64,000 nucleotides of DNA from Azorinus chamasolen (GCA_963576725.1 OY755240.1:37660629-37724628); one strand, 5' to 3'; counted from the stretch's first letter, positions 20,945 to 32,745 are shown. Made by a program: numbers and translations. Notes: generated from the letters alone by a model not told the origin.

Positions 20945-21186
20945 GTGATGGAGAAGAATATTCATGTAGACTTGCAGTAGTCCAAGAACTTTTAGAACCA
21001 GAACTACAGAGTATATCTCAGTCACATTCTGACTCAAGTGAGAGTGTTCCTGTATCTGTTTTACAGAATAAACTAGCAGAATGTACAAGTCTTAATACAA
21101 ATTGTGATGAACTTTGTTCTGATTTTTGTAGCTCAGGAAGTGAGTACAAATTCTCTGCATATGAACAAACATACCTAGAGAACTGA
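20941..21186 (+). pseudogene. Ser/Cys-rich continuation of the transposon ORF
   Basis: Directly after the protease segment's stop, the next frame is open for 81 codons: acidic, serine-rich (SISQSHSDSSESVPVS) and with several cysteines near its end. The immediate overlap suggests a one-base frameshift in a single original ORF. No fold is recognised. Confidence 0.35.
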
Positions 21187-21430
21187 CTCGGTCAGAAAGG
21201 GTCCTGTAATCAAGGGCAGATAACTCTAGACTTAGTGATCTGATTCAACCCAAAAACTATAGGTAAATTCCTCTGGTGATTATAGCATAATTATGCCCTT
21301 AATATGAAACCAATATGTGAAATATATTAAGAGTTATCGCGCCACATCAAAATTGTTGACGGACGGATGGACAGAAAATGTGATTCCAATAAGGCTCCTG
21401 CATTTCAATGCAGGGCCCGAATAAATGATG
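21187..21430 (+). mobile_element. Pearl-like tail fragment
   Basis: GTTGACGGACGGATGGACAG is followed by GTGATTCCAATAAGGCTCCTGCATTTCAATGCAGGGCCCGAATAA, whose CCTGCATT..AATGCAGG is a tail hairpin. Insertion here separates the protease and transposase parts of the host transposon. Confidence 0.5.
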
Positions 21431-21559
21431 ACAAAGCAGAACCTTAGCCAAGATCATCTGACTTTGAAAACAAAACATGTAAAAAGAAATCAGAATGTAA
21501 GAATGAAAGGGGTAACATATGGATAACATAAGAAATAAGGAAAGTATTGGTCAGATGAG

Positions 21560-21985
21560 TATACAGAGGGAAGCAAGGGTCAATGAAGGTGATGGTGAGG
21601 GGGTTGGTCAGAGGGGTGAACAGAGTGAAGATGGTGTAGAAAGAGTTGACAGAGAGAGGTGGACAGAGAGAAGACAGAGTTTAAGGAAGTGATGGTGGGG
21701 GTTGATTTGAGGGATGGAGGGTGAGAAGGCGGGGTTAAAAGAGGTGATGGCCACAAGGGGGTTAGTTAGAGAGAAAGACAGGGTCAAAACAGGTCAATAG
21801 AGGTGTTGGTCAGAGGGATGGACAGAGGGAAAACGGGGTCGATGCAGATTATGGTTATGTGATTTGTTAGAGGAGAGGACAAAGGGAAGATCGAGTCGAT
21901 GGAGGTGATGGTCAAGGGATTGGTCAGAGGGGTGGACAGAGGGAAGAATGGAGGTGATGGTGAGGGGATTCGTCAGAAGGTCCAA
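21560..21985 (+). repeat. G-rich imperfect minisatellite
   Basis: Degenerate units of roughly 60-75 bp combine GGTGATGG, GGTTGGTCAGAGGG, GTGGACAGAGGGAAGA and GGGGTC. The 63-codon minus-strand ORF with PSVHPSDQ repeats is a translation of it. Confidence 0.7.
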
Positions 21986-22029
21986 GTGAATTTAGCTGGT
22001 GATGTGGAATCTCCCACGTGGACATTCTG

Positions 22030-22752
22030 TCATTAGGATATGCAAGACTTTTTTCTTGCACACACTTGATATTTCAGATCCGATTGTTATCACAGCAAAC
22101 AGGAAAGTCACCTCAATAGGTACATGTCAGAAAGATACATGTATAAGAGGCAAACATAAAAACAGACCTCACAAAATGCCTGACATTCAGAGTAACTTTG
22201 TAAGATCCCACATCAGATCATTCCCTATACATGTAGTAGAAAGTCGTTACCGCAGAAAGAAATTACAAAAACATTTTTTTGTCTGCAGATCTAAATTTGG
22301 ACAAGATGTACAGGCTTTACTTAGAAAAATGTTCTAAAGAAGACCAGACTCCAGTCAAACAATTATTATACAGAAGTATTTTTGCCACTGAAATTAGTAT
22401 TGCATTTCACAAGCCCCTCAAAGGTATGTGTGACTTGTGCATTTCAAACAAGAATGCAGATTCAGTCTACAAACTGCAGCTAAAATAGGACAAAATTCAG
22501 AAACCTTTAAAGAGTAAAAAAGCTGCCTGTGAAAACAGCTAAAAGTAAAATGCAAAATGTCCTGATAACTGTTTAGCTGTAGCCTGCTTTGACTTGCAAG
22601 AAGTCTTGTCCATCCAAAAGAAAATTGTCCACTTACAATTTCAGCATAATATGATTTGATATCATCATCAGCATTTTGCTATGTTTGGAATGAAACAATT
22701 GGTAAATGTGGTGCTTCCGATATCAAAGTTTATTGTTTGTTTACTTTCTCCA
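22030..22752 (+). pseudogene. Decayed DDE-type transposase of the 5.5-kb transposon
   Basis: Frame one (to about 22275) reads KTFFLHTLDISDPIV, then RGKHKNRPHKMPD and VRSHIRSFP. After a frameshift it continues DLNLDKMYRLYLEKC, VKQLLYRSIFATEISIAFHK and MCDLC (to 22488). Further on are ACFDLQEVLSIQKK (near 22590) and CYVWNETIGKCGASDI (near 22678). The order of an FF-x-TL start, HI-x-SFP, an FDLQ motif and a CYVWxE-xxGK motif matches a transposase family common in animal genomes but usually annotated only as uncharacterised. FDLQ plausibly holds a catalytic Asp. Several stops and frameshifts make it inactive. Confidence 0.5.
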
Positions 22753-22754
22753 GC

Positions 22755-22850
22755 GTTAGTCTCAGCACTGTAGTGATGAGATGCTGAGTTACTCAGTGTC
22801 TCATCAGGACCCAAACTGTTTGCATATGTTTTACAGCCGCGTCTTCATGG
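22755..22850. repeat. H-family palindrome inside the transposon
   Basis: GATGAGATGCTGAGTTACTCAGTGTCTCATC forms the stem, with AAACTGTTTGCATATG outside it. It directly follows the transposase motif. Confidence 0.55.
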
Positions 22851-23647
22851 CAGTGAAGGGATTTAACTGGAGAATTAAATACTAATCCAGAAACTCAAAT
22901 AATCAAAGTGTTCTTTGCATGGGGTCAGTGTATCAAAAATCAAATTTCTGATATTGACTATTAAAGTGCGCTTTGACATGAAATTGCATATTTATAAAGG
23001 AAATGATTAACACTATCTAGACTTTCCAGTAGGTAGTTCAGTTGCAGCTGATACTTAAGCCGTTTCTCGCTATGCTTATTATCAAACTGACCACTTACAG
23101 TTTATGGGCGTGATATGCCTAAGGTTATCAGATGCGCACGTCTTTATTCATTCAGTAACTGCCTCTGGGAGAACTTTCATTTATATTATGGTCACGTGAT
23201 TTGGTCATGTGACTGATACTGTATATTCGTGCACCCTCCTTAGTTACACATTGCTATATTTTGTGGATTGTTTTACACATTCTAAGCCAAAGCTAATGTT
23301 ACAAAGCATTTTCATGTCAGAAATAGTATACCTTGCTTGTTTCCGGAATTCATGTTATTAAACGCCTTATGAATGCATGTCAATTAATTGCCCTGCTATA
23401 CGAAATGGCAGTTGTCAAGTATGTCAGTTAAACATGGGATCGAAGTGAGAATACTACCTTTTTATTCACTGCTTACGCAAAGAATACAAAAATGAATCAC
23501 TTAAACCCGTATTTCTTTAACCTTAGTGAAAGTTTTACCCTTTTATCGATTAAGAAATTGATTGTATTGGAAATCTGGTTTTATTTTAGTAAAACCACCT
23601 AGAATATAATTATGTTATTAACAGTGGTCGTTTAGACTGGTGGCTGC

Positions 23648-23937
23648 TTATTAGCTTGTCTGTTTCGAAAAAAGGCGAGCTATTGTGATCACTGGGTCAT
23701 AGGGGTTGTCCTCGTTGTCGTCATTGGCATGCAATAACTTTAATGTAGCTCATTACTCGAACAGTATAAGCAGTATCGACATGAAACTTCATAGGTTAGT
23801 AGATCTCATTAGGGGAACATCCTTACATAAGAACCATAACTCTTGGGTTCAAAATTTTGGAGTGATGGACTTCATTTTTTTTCATTTTTTTTAATCTAAA
23901 TCAGAAGAGTGTTGGCGTCCCACACAACTCTTGTTTT
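23648..23937 (-). mobile_element. Pearl-like element, L family, no tandem core
   Basis: Read on the minus strand it begins AACAAGAG with a GTTGTGTGGGACGCCAACAC partial palindrome (23905-23936) and ends near GATCACAATAGCTCGCC and AAGCTAATAA (23690-23648). It is about 290 bp. Head and tail words are the same kind as in A and B families. Confidence 0.5.
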
Positions 23938-24268
23938 AGCTTAGAAGTATGCAGAAAGCTCCTACAGGACTTCTCTGCAATACTATGCTGCATTAAACTG
24001 CCACCTATCTTTAAGGTTTTCTTTGTTTCTTCTTTTTGTGGTCATTATAGAGGTTTCTTCTGTAATGTCAAAATAGTTCAGAAGCTGAGCTTTCTATTCA
24101 AATCTTGGGGTGTTTTTGTAAAAGAAAACCCAACAGAATTGCAGTAAAAACATATATGTATGGATATCTATTGTTTGTTACTTGAAATGTCTGTGCCATG
24201 GAATGATGTTTTTGGAGATACAGTTATACATCTTGTACATTCCTTGTAAAATAGGAACATTTTTCAGT

Positions 24269-24514
24269 GGAAAACTATGGTATCTTGAGTTACAATAGTT
24301 TTCCACTAAGGACGAACTACTTTTGCGTCTAATTATAATTGTAATACTATTGTATCTCAAAAATGTTCTATAAAAGCCATCAAATTAATAACTTGTTCAA
24401 AAAGAAGTTGAATTTGTTATTCTGATCACATTTAAAGTTTAACATGTGAAGGAATTATCTGCAGCAACAACACATCACAAGCGAAACAGTTTTTTGCTTC
24501 TACTGTAAAATTTC
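24269..24514. repeat. Right subterminal motifs of the 5.5-kb transposon
   Basis: GGAAAACTATGGTATC..GAGTTACAATAGTTTTCC at 24269-24305 and TAATACTATTGTATCTC near 24346 mirror the left subterminal array, with fewer copies. Confidence 0.65.
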
Positions 24515-24552
24515 AAAAAAGTGAGTTACAATAGTTTTCCGCTAAGCGATCG
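24515..24552 (-). repeat. Right terminal inverted repeat
   Basis: Perfect 38-bp reverse complement of 19046-19083, followed by ACTT. Confidence 0.85.
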
Positions 24553-24789
24553 ACTTGAATTTGTATTAAGCTGAACTTAGTTATAGGATCTATATTGATA
24601 GCTGGCAGCTTAATGCTGGGCATAGATATGGAAATAAAGCTTTAAGAGCTTTCTGCATTTTGAGAATTATCCACATAGTTTTCTCAATCTAAAATGAGTG
24701 TGTGTAATTTGTCTAACCATCAGAGCACTGGCTTATCTGAGGAAAACTTTAACCTGTAGAACCTTTAGACTGTAATTTCTGATGTGAAA

Positions 24790-25383
24790 AAATATATACA
24801 CAGGGCAGGGCCAATTTTAACCTCAGAACTATGATATTAACAAAACTCATAAAGGTATGCTAAGTTAATCTATACAGCAAATATCTAAGCTCTGGGACAT
24901 GTAGTTTTGACAAGAAGAGTTTCAAAGTTTTTCCTATGCATATATAGTGATCCCATGGGCTGTTTAAGCAGTCAGCTACAAAAAAATGTCGATCCCTGGG
25001 GTAGGGTCAATTTTGACCCTAGGGGCATAACTTTTGTAGAAGACCTGAAGTTGAAGCTATGTGCCAAATATGAAAGCTGAGAACCTTCTAGTTTGAGAGG
25101 AGAAGAATTTCAAAGTTTTCATTATATGTTTCTATTGAAAACTGAAAACCCCTGGGGCAGGGCCAATTTTGACCCCAGGGGCATAATTTATATAACTTTT
25201 GTAGAGGACCTACAGATGATGCTATGTACCAAAGATGAAAGCTGAGAACCCAGTAGATTCAGAGGAGAAGATTTTTAAAGGTTGAAATTGTTGACGCCGG
25301 ACGACGCACGCCGACGGACGACGGACATCAGGCGATCACAAAAGCTCACCCTGAGCACAAAAGTGCTCTGGTGAGCTAAAAAT
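24790..25383 (+). mobile_element. Composite pearl-like element (I then A cores)
   Basis: One I-type unit (CAGGGCCAATTTTAACCTCAG) is followed by two A-type units, a GACGCACGCCGACGG patch and the hairpin tail GCTCACC..GGTGAGC with TAAAA. Same order as 14641-15384 and 36118-36797. Confidence 0.65.
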
Positions 25384-25384
25384 A

Positions 25385-25703
25385 AGTAAGCTTCAGATTG
25401 GGGCCAATATGAAACCAAGGGCCATAATTTTTGGTTTGGAGTTTAAATTTGAACAATCTTAGTAAAGGAACATTAGGTGATGCTTCATATAAATTTCAAA
25501 GGTCTCGCCCTTACAATTTCACAGAAAGAGATTTTTAAAGATTTTCCTATGAAATACTGATAAGCCCGGGCGGGGCCATTTTGGTCCAGGGGTCATAATT
25601 TGAACAATTTTGGTAGAAAACCATTAGATGATACTACATACCAAATTTCAAAGGTGTAAGCCTTACAGTTTCGGAGAAGAAGATTTTTTAAAGACTTACC
25701 AAT
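25385..25703 (+). repeat. B-family core fragment
   Basis: Two B-type units (AGTAAAGGAACATTAGGTGATGCTTCATA..; GGGCGGGGCCATTTTGG..) without head or tail, interrupted by the next head at 25704. Confidence 0.6.
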
Positions 25704-27301
25704 AACAAGAGGGCCATGAAGCCCTGAAGCGCTCAACTGATATAAGCCCAGGGGCGGGGCCATTTTTGACCAAGAAGTCATCATTTGTACAACCTTGGTA
25801 GAGAACCACAAGGCAAAGCAGTATGCCATTAATTAAAGGTCTAAGCCTAATGGTTTCAGAGAAAAATAATATTTCATATTTTTCCCATGAAAAACTGATA
25901 AGCCCCAAGGCAGGGCCAAGTTTTGCCCAGAGGTCAGGGTCGTAAGTTGAACATTCTTGGCAGAGGACCACAAGCCAAGCTACATATTTGTAGAAGACTA
26001 TTAGATCATGTTACATACCAAACATCAAAGGTCTAGGCCTTACAGTTTCAGAAGATTTTTAAAGTTTTCCTATGAAAAATTGATAAGCCATTGGGCAGGG
26101 CCATTTTTGGTCCGGAGGTCATAATTTGAACAATATTTGTAGAGGACCATTAGACCATGCTACATACCAAATATCAAAGGTCTAGGCCTTACAGTTTCAG
26201 AGAAGAAGAATTTTAAAGATTTTCCTATGAAAAATTGATAAGCCCTTGGGCGGAGCCATTTTTGGTCCGGAGGTCATAATTTGAACAATATTTGTAGAGA
26301 ACCATTAGACCATGCTACATACCAAAAATCAAAGGTCTAGGCTTTACAGTTTGAGAGAAGAAGATTTTTGAAGATATTCCTATGATAAAAAGATAAGCCT
26401 TTGGGCGGGGCCATTTTTGCTCCGGGGTCATAATTTGAACAATCTTTGTAGAGGACCATTAGATCATGCTACATACCAAATATCAAAGGTCTAGGCCTTA
26501 CAGTTTCAGAGAAGAAGAATTTTAACGATTTTCCTATGAAAAACTGATAAGCCCTTGGTCCTGGGGTCATTTGTAGAGGACCATTAGACCATGCTACATA
26601 CCAAGAAGAGGGCCATGATGGCCCTGTATCGCTCACCTGGTTAAATGATGTCATGTGACCTATCAATTTTTACCCCAGGGGCACAATTTGAACAATCTTG
26701 GTAAAGCTCCAGCAGATGATGCTTCATGTTAAATTTATGTAGATGTCCACTAGATCATTCTACGTACCAAATTTGGTAGCCGCTTTACAGTTTTTGACAA
26801 GAAGGTTTTTAAAGTTTTCAGTGAAACTTGGTACCCCCAGGGCAGAGCCAATTTTGTTCCTAGGGGCTTAATTTGAATGATCTTGATAAAGGTCTACTAG
26901 ATAATTGTGTACAAAATATCACAGTTCTAAGCCTTTCTGTTTCAGACATGAAGAGTTTTAAAGTTTTTGCAATATAATCTAATGTAAAACTTGTGAACCC
27001 CAGGGTGAGGACAATTTTAACCCCAGGGGCATAATTTATACAATCTTGGTAAAGGTCCACCAGATGATGTTAGGTACCAAATATTACAGCTCTAACCTTT
27101 TCCGTTTCGTACAAGAAGATTTTTAAAGTTTTTACTATAAAAACCAATGTAAAATATGTGACCCCCAGGGTGTGGCCGTTTTTAACCCCAGGGGCATAAT
27201 TTGAACAATCTTAGTAAAGGTTCACCAGATGATGCTACATACCAAATATCACAGCTCTAAGCTTTTCAGTATTGGACAAGATCTTTAAAGATTTTACTAT
27301 A

Positions 27302-28257
27302 CAGTAATGTCTCGTTAATCCGGAATTCGTTAATCCGGAAAACTCGCGATCCAGATGAAAGTCGTGGGGAACAGATTTTTTGTGCAGTTAATTGACTCGT
27401 TACATCCGGAAATTCGCGTTCCAGAACCGGACATAGATTTCCGGTAACCAATCTATGTATTTACCTCTATTTGTGACCCGTTAATCCGGCCAGGTCAGTA
27501 GCCCCGGGTCTTAATTGCCCACCCCTGACACTTAACAATAGTGCACCGCGGATGTGCGAATTCTTGTGTTTACTATCACGGGCATGGGTAAAACAACCCC
27601 GACTGTGTGCAAACTGGCTATTTATCAAAGCGTTGCATATGGCACGCGGGTAGTGATGTTTGATATTCATTAATGTTCCTTAATGAGATGAACACTCGCC
27701 CAATTAATTTGTTATGTTAAAACCGCGCCGCCATCGTTAAACTGTTAATCACCTTAAATGATTAATGCTAATTCAGAAATTACAAGGCTATATTAATTGG
27801 GGATTCCCGCTAGGGATTCCCTAAGATTCTAACTCACGCGTGAGCTGGCTGGTTCCCGACTTACAAGTACGTGTACGTGGATGGAATATTCGGGAAACCA
27901 GTCATGTCAAACATGGAGACCTACGTCGATTTTACAAAATTTGCCTACAGGCAAATTTGATAATCCATATTGTATTACTCAAATGAGAGAACTGACACTT
28001 ATGGATAGGGTGCAAAAAGCATTTAGAACGACAAACAAGGCAATTAATTTTATATGACTTATTACGGACATATGCACACATAAACGTTAAAAGAAAAGAC
28101 TTCTTGATGCGAGAGTAAATGTGTACATATACATATACAATGTTTATGATTGAGTTGATATTTTGCAGCATACGATGGTGATTCGATAATCCGGAAAACT
28201 CGTTAATCCGGAAATTTCGCCGGGAACGAATGTTTCCGGATTAACGAAACATCACTG
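27302..28257. mobile_element. Tigger/mariner-type TIR element inserted in the J array
   Basis: TA (27300-27301, 28258-28259) flanks termini starting CAGTAATGTCTCGTTAATCC, with the right end an imperfect reverse complement (GGATTAACGAAACATCACTG). Several TTAATCCGGA motifs lie just inside each end. Removing it rejoins the J unit as TTTACTATA then ATCCTATGTAAAA. It has no transposase-like ORF; length is 956 bp. Confidence 0.75.
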
Positions 28258-28744
28258 TATAATCCTATGTAAAATTTGTGACCCCCGGAATTGGGCAATG
28301 TTTGACCCCAAGGGCATAATTTGAACAATATTAGTAAACATTCAACAGATGATGCTTCATACCAAATATCACAGCTCTAAGCCTTTCAGGTTTGAGACAA
28401 GACTATTTTTTAAAGTGTTTACTATACAATCCAATGTAAAACAAGTGACCCCCAGAGTGTGGCCGTGTTTGACCCCAGGGGCATAATTTGAACAATCTTA
28501 GTAAAGGTTCAACAGATGATGCTACATACCAAATATCACAGCTCTAAGCCGTTCGGTTTCAGACAAGAAGATCTTTAAAGTTTTCACTATGTAATCCTAT
28601 GTAAAACATGTGACCCCAGGGTTGGGCCAATTTAGAGGCAATGTAGAGGTCCACTACATAATTTTACATACTGAATTTGGTAGCCCTAGCCTTACAGTTT
28701 TTGACAAGAAGATTTTTAAAGTTTTAACTTCTTTTTGGACATTG

Positions 28745-28758
28745 GTTGCTATGGCAAC
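28745..28758. promoter_or_regulatory. RFX X-box-like palindrome inside J element
   Basis: GTTGCTATGGCAAC matches the RFX X-box palindrome (GTTGCC-ATGG-CAAC class) with a single central change. It lies in the last non-core segment before the microsatellite. Function is unknown. Confidence 0.35.
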
Positions 28759-29397
28759 CAGAGTTCTGCATGAAATCAAATTCTTTGAAAAACTTTGGAA
28801 AAGGTTGACCCAAGGAACATTTCTGCCAAGTTTGGTAAAAATCCAGCAAGTAGTTTAGGAGAAGATGTCATTTTAAGAAAAAGTTGACGACGGACGACGG
28901 ACGACACTCGACTGACGATGGACGACAATGGACGACGGACACAGGGCAACCACTATTGCTCATCTTGCCACTTTGTGCCAAGTGAGCTAAAAATCAAAGG
29001 TCTAGGCTTTACAGTTTCAGAGAAGAAGATTTTTAAAGATTTTCCTATGAATAACTGATAAGCCCTTGGGCGGGGCCATTTTTGGTCCGGCAGTCATAAT
29101 TTGAAAATCTTTGTAGAGGACTATTAGATCATGCTACATACCAAATATCAAAGGTATAGGCCATACAGTTTCAGAGAAGAAGATTTTTAAAGATTTTCCT
29201 ATGGCGGGGCCATTTTTGGTCCAGGGTCATAATGTGAACAATATTTCGTTCCCCCTAGCCACTGATGCTTCTGACAAAATTTGGTTAAAATTAGGCCAGT
29301 GGTTTTAGAGGAGATGTCGATTGAAAATGTGGCCGGACGCCGGACAACAGACGCTGGACACAGGACGCCGGACTAATCGCAGTCACAAGAGCTAAAA

Positions 29398-29476
29398 ATT
29401 GTGGAGGACGGATGACGCCGGACACAGGGTGATCACAAATGCTCACCTTGGCACTTTGTGCCAGGTGAGCTAAAAA
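29398..29476 (+). mobile_element. Isolated pearl-like tail
   Basis: ATTGTGGAGGACGGATGACGCC, then GCTCACCTTGGCACTTTGTGCCAGGTGAGCTAAAA. This is a complete hairpin tail without its own core, directly after another tail. Confidence 0.6.
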
Positions 29477-29479
29477 CAA

Positions 29480-29990
29480 AACTGATAAGCCTCGGGCGGG
29501 GCCATTTTTGGACAAACTTGGTAGAGGTCTATTAGGTGATGCTTCATACCAAATATCTAAGCTCTAGGGTATGTGGTCTCAGAGAAGAAGATTTTTAAAA
29601 GTTTTCCTACATAAGTCTATGTAAAATTGATAAGCCCTGGGGCAGGGCCAATTTTGGCCCGGGGGTCATAATTTGAACAACCTTGGTAGAGGACCATTAG
29701 ATGATGCTTCATACCTAATATCTAAGCTCTAGGATTTGTAGTTTCAGAGAAGAAGAAGATTTTTAAAGATTTTTACATATACAACTGATAAGCCACAGGG
29801 CGGGGCCATTTTTGACCCAGGTGTCATGATTTGAACAAACTTGATAGAGGACCACCCAAGGTACATTTCAGTAAAATTTAGTTGAAATCCTCCCCGTGGT
29901 TTAGGAGGAGAAGACGACAAAATTGTGGACAACGGACGCCGGACACAGGGCCATCACAAAAGCTCACCTTGGCACTTCATGAACAAAAAG
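29480..29990 (+). repeat. B-family cores with truncated tail
   Basis: Three B-type units are followed by GGACAACGGACGCCGGACAC and the first tail arm (AAAGCTCACCTTGGCACTT); the second arm is missing. Confidence 0.6.
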
Positions 29991-30073
29991 GGAGATAATT
30001 CACGAAATGACAAATCAAAACTGCAATTGCAGGTGCACAACTTCAGATGGTGACCAACAATACTGCATAATTT

Positions 30074-31235
30074 AACAAGAGGGCCATGAGGCCCTGAAGC
30101 GCGGGCCATTTTTGACCAAGAAGTCATCATTTTGTACAACCTTGGTAGAGAAACACAAGGCAAATCAGTATGCCTTATGGTTTCAGAGAAAAATAATATT
30201 TTATATTTTTCCAATGAAAAACTAATAAGCCCCAAGGCAGGGCCAAGTTTCACCCAGAGGTCAGGGTCGTAAGTTGAACATTCTTTGCAGAGGACCACAA
30301 GCCAAAGCTACATATTTGTAGAGGACCATTAGATCTTGTTACATACCAAACATCAAAGGTCTAGGCCTTACAGTTTCAGATGATTTTAAAAGATTTTCCT
30401 ATGAATAACTGCTAAGCCCTTGGGCGAGGCCATTTTTGGTCCAGAGGTCATAATATGAACAATCTTTGTAGAGGACCATTAGATCATACTACATACCAAA
30501 TATCAAAGGTCTAGGCCTTAGTTTCAGAGAAGAAGATTATTAAAGATTTTCCTATGAAAATCTGATAAGCCCTTGGGCGGGGCCATTTTAAGCCCGGGGT
30601 TTATAATTTGAACAATTTCTGTAGAGGACCATAAGATCACGCTACATGCCAAATATCAAAGGTCTAGGCCTTACAGTTTCAGATAAGAAGATTTTTTAAG
30701 ATTTTCCTATGAAAAACTGATAAGCCATTGGGCGGGGCAATTTTTGGCCCGGGGGTCATTATTTGAACAATCTTTGTAGAGGACCATAAGATCATAGTAC
30801 ATGCCAAATATCAAAGGTCTAGGCCTTACAGTTTCAGAGAAGAAGAATTTTAAAGATTTTCCTATGAAAAACTGATAGGCCAATGGGCGTGGCCATTTTT
30901 GGCCCGCGGGTCATAATTTGAACAATCTTTGTAGAGGACCATTAGATGTCAAATATCAAAGATCTAAGCTTTACAGTTTCAGAGAAGAAGATTTTTAAAG
31001 ATTTTCCTATGAAAAACTGATAAGCCCTTGCGCGGGGCTATTTTTGGTCAGGGGGTCATAATGTGAACAACGTTTCCTTCCCCCTAGCCACTGATGCTTC
31101 TGACAAAATTTGGTTAAAATCGGGTCAGCAGTTTCAGAGGAGATGTCGTTTGAAAATGTGGACAGACGCAGGACGACGGACAAAGAGCGGTCACAATAGC
31201 TCATCCTGAGCATTATAATGGCTCAGGTGAGCTAA
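30074..31235 (+). mobile_element. B-family pearl-like element, complete
   Basis: The head AACAAGAGGGCCATGAGGCCC at 30074 is followed by about seven core units, a diverged last unit with CGTTTCCTTCCCCCTAGCCACTGATGC, a GACGCAGGACGACGG patch and tail AGCTCATCCTGAGC..GGCTCAGGTGAGCTAA. The last-unit text matches those at 1860 and 29240, marking a subfamily. Confidence 0.7.
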
Positions 31236-32684
31236 GAATGTTCCATTGAAGGATGGCAGAGCTAAGCTCCGGACAAAATTTCGTCTATTAAAAGTATGAA
31301 AAGGGAATAAATCAATAACAAGAGGGCCATTGGCCCTATATCGCTCACCTGAGTTACAGTAATATTGACAATGTTAATTTTTCAGCAGACAACATTTCTA
31401 GCAGATGACACTGCTTTCACCCTTTCACTGCTGAATCAACTTGAACTAAAATTGACACACAGTCTGGATTCAGATCTAATACCAAGTAACTGTCTGACCA
31501 AGATCTAAATTGTTTACAACTTAGGTCAAAATGCCTAAAACTGATCTTTTAGAAATTCAAATGATGACAAATCTGAAGCAGACGACATTACAGATCTCTT
31601 TGAAAGAGCATTTCAAAGCTCCTTATATAAGTGACCCCCCCCCCCCCCCTTATAGACACAGTATCCAGCTGACCAATAGTGAAATGACCAATAAAAATAT
31701 CTTTTAAAATCTTTTAACCCTTTCCCTCATATAAACCTGTTTTTATGCATTAGCAAACAGAGTAGACCCAGATCCTATAAAAGCCGCCTGATCAGGGTCT
31801 GCTCTGTTTGCTTTTGACACAATCTAGATCTGATTCTACAGTTTTTGGTCAAAGCAAAAACTTCTCTTTACAGAAAAAATGTGTTTTTAAGGATTTAAAA
31901 TAAGAGTAGACCCATATCAGACAGCTCCTATAGAAGCTGTCTAATCAGGGTCTGCTCTGTTTGCTTTTGACAAGATATAGATTTGATTTTACAGTTTTTA
32001 TCAAAGCTAAAACTTCTCTTCATGGAAATAACGTGTTTTTACTCATTAGCAAACAGAGTAGACCCAGATCTGTTTTTGTCAAAGCAAACTGGGAAAGGGT
32101 TAATAGGTATTTAGAAATAATTCCAGCTCTAGGTATGAATATCTGATAATCAGTCAATTAAACGGGCCATTAGTTTTTTTAACAATTGAAATTGAGAAGA
32201 GTTACTCATTTTTTGAGTAACATTAATTATTAATTGACAATAATTTTGATTAACTTAAGACATTATTTGTTTTCAAAATCAAATTGAAATAAATACAATT
32301 AATAGCAAGGAGAAAAGTCTTTATTAAACACCTAAATTTCAACTAAATGCAATTAATAAAGACTATATTACATGCCTCACAAAATAAAATTTATTAAAAT
32401 AAATGACCATAATGATATTAAATACTTTTTTTTTCAAATCACATAAATTAACTGCAGAAACAACATAACATTATGCAAAGACTTGTGATAACATCCAGCT
32501 GTGAAATTCCCAGTTTGGCACCACAAGTTACCAACAATACACATCATGGGGTTAATGGGTCAATATTCCTTTCAAAATGCCCATTGCTAAGTAATTTTTC
32601 ATCTGCAACAATTGTCGTCTGCTTCAATTCTTAAAATAAACTTTTATCATTTTTTGCAAAAATATGGTCAAGATGACAAACAGT

Positions 32685-32745
32685 TTGGATCCTGATGAGA
32701 CGCGACATTATGTGGCCTCTCATCTGGATCCAAACTGTTTGCATA
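32685..32745. repeat. H-family palindrome
   Basis: CAAACAGTTTGGATCCTGATGAGACGC and its mirror GTGGCCTCTCATCTGGATCCAAACTGTTTGC form a long hairpin; its counterpart in copy 2 is at 51630-51695. Confidence 0.65.

Larger units (their letters stand above)
19046..24552 (+). mobile_element. 5.5-kb TIR DNA transposon with protease-like and transposase-like remnants
   Basis: The 38 terminal bases at each end are identical inverted repeats (19046-19083 and 24515-24552), starting CGATCGCTTAGCGG. ACTT flanks both sides (19042-19045, 24553-24556), a 4-bp target duplication. Subterminal arrays of AAAACTATTGTA(A/T)CT and its inverse occur at both ends. Inside, in order on the plus strand: a cysteine-protease-like domain (about 20341-20944), a Ser/Cys-rich stretch, and a transposase-like region (22030-22752), all with frameshifts and stops. 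Later insertions have expanded it. The superfamily is undetermined; the 4-bp duplication would fit Sola- or Academ-type elements but this is not established. Confidence 0.7.
26603..28992 (+). mobile_element. J-family pearl-like element, nested in a B element
   Basis: The head GAAGAGGGCCATGATGGCCC, TCGCTCACCTGG is followed by about eight units (CCCCAGGG..TGGCC..ATAATTTGAACAATCTTAGTAAAGG..CCAAATATCACAGCTCTAAGC), a GACGACGG microsatellite (about 28888-28938) and tail CATCTTGCCACTTTGTGCCAAGTGAGCTAAAA. It is itself interrupted by a Tigger-like element at 27302-28257. Confidence 0.7.
25704..29397 (+). mobile_element. B-family pearl-like element split by a nested J element
   Basis: The head AACAAGAGGGCCATGAAGCCC is at 25704. 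About six units of about 155 bp run to 26602, stopping at CTACATACCAA. The array resumes at 28993 with ATCAAAGGTCTAGG, exactly completing the interrupted unit. It ends with a GCCGGAC-rich patch and a decayed tail (CACAAGAGCTAAAA at about 29397). Confidence 0.65.

Noticed and set aside
20878..21088. Minus-strand ORF opposite the transposon coding remnant
   Set aside because: Antisense shadow of the plus-strand protease and Ser-rich segments, which show family-like motifs.
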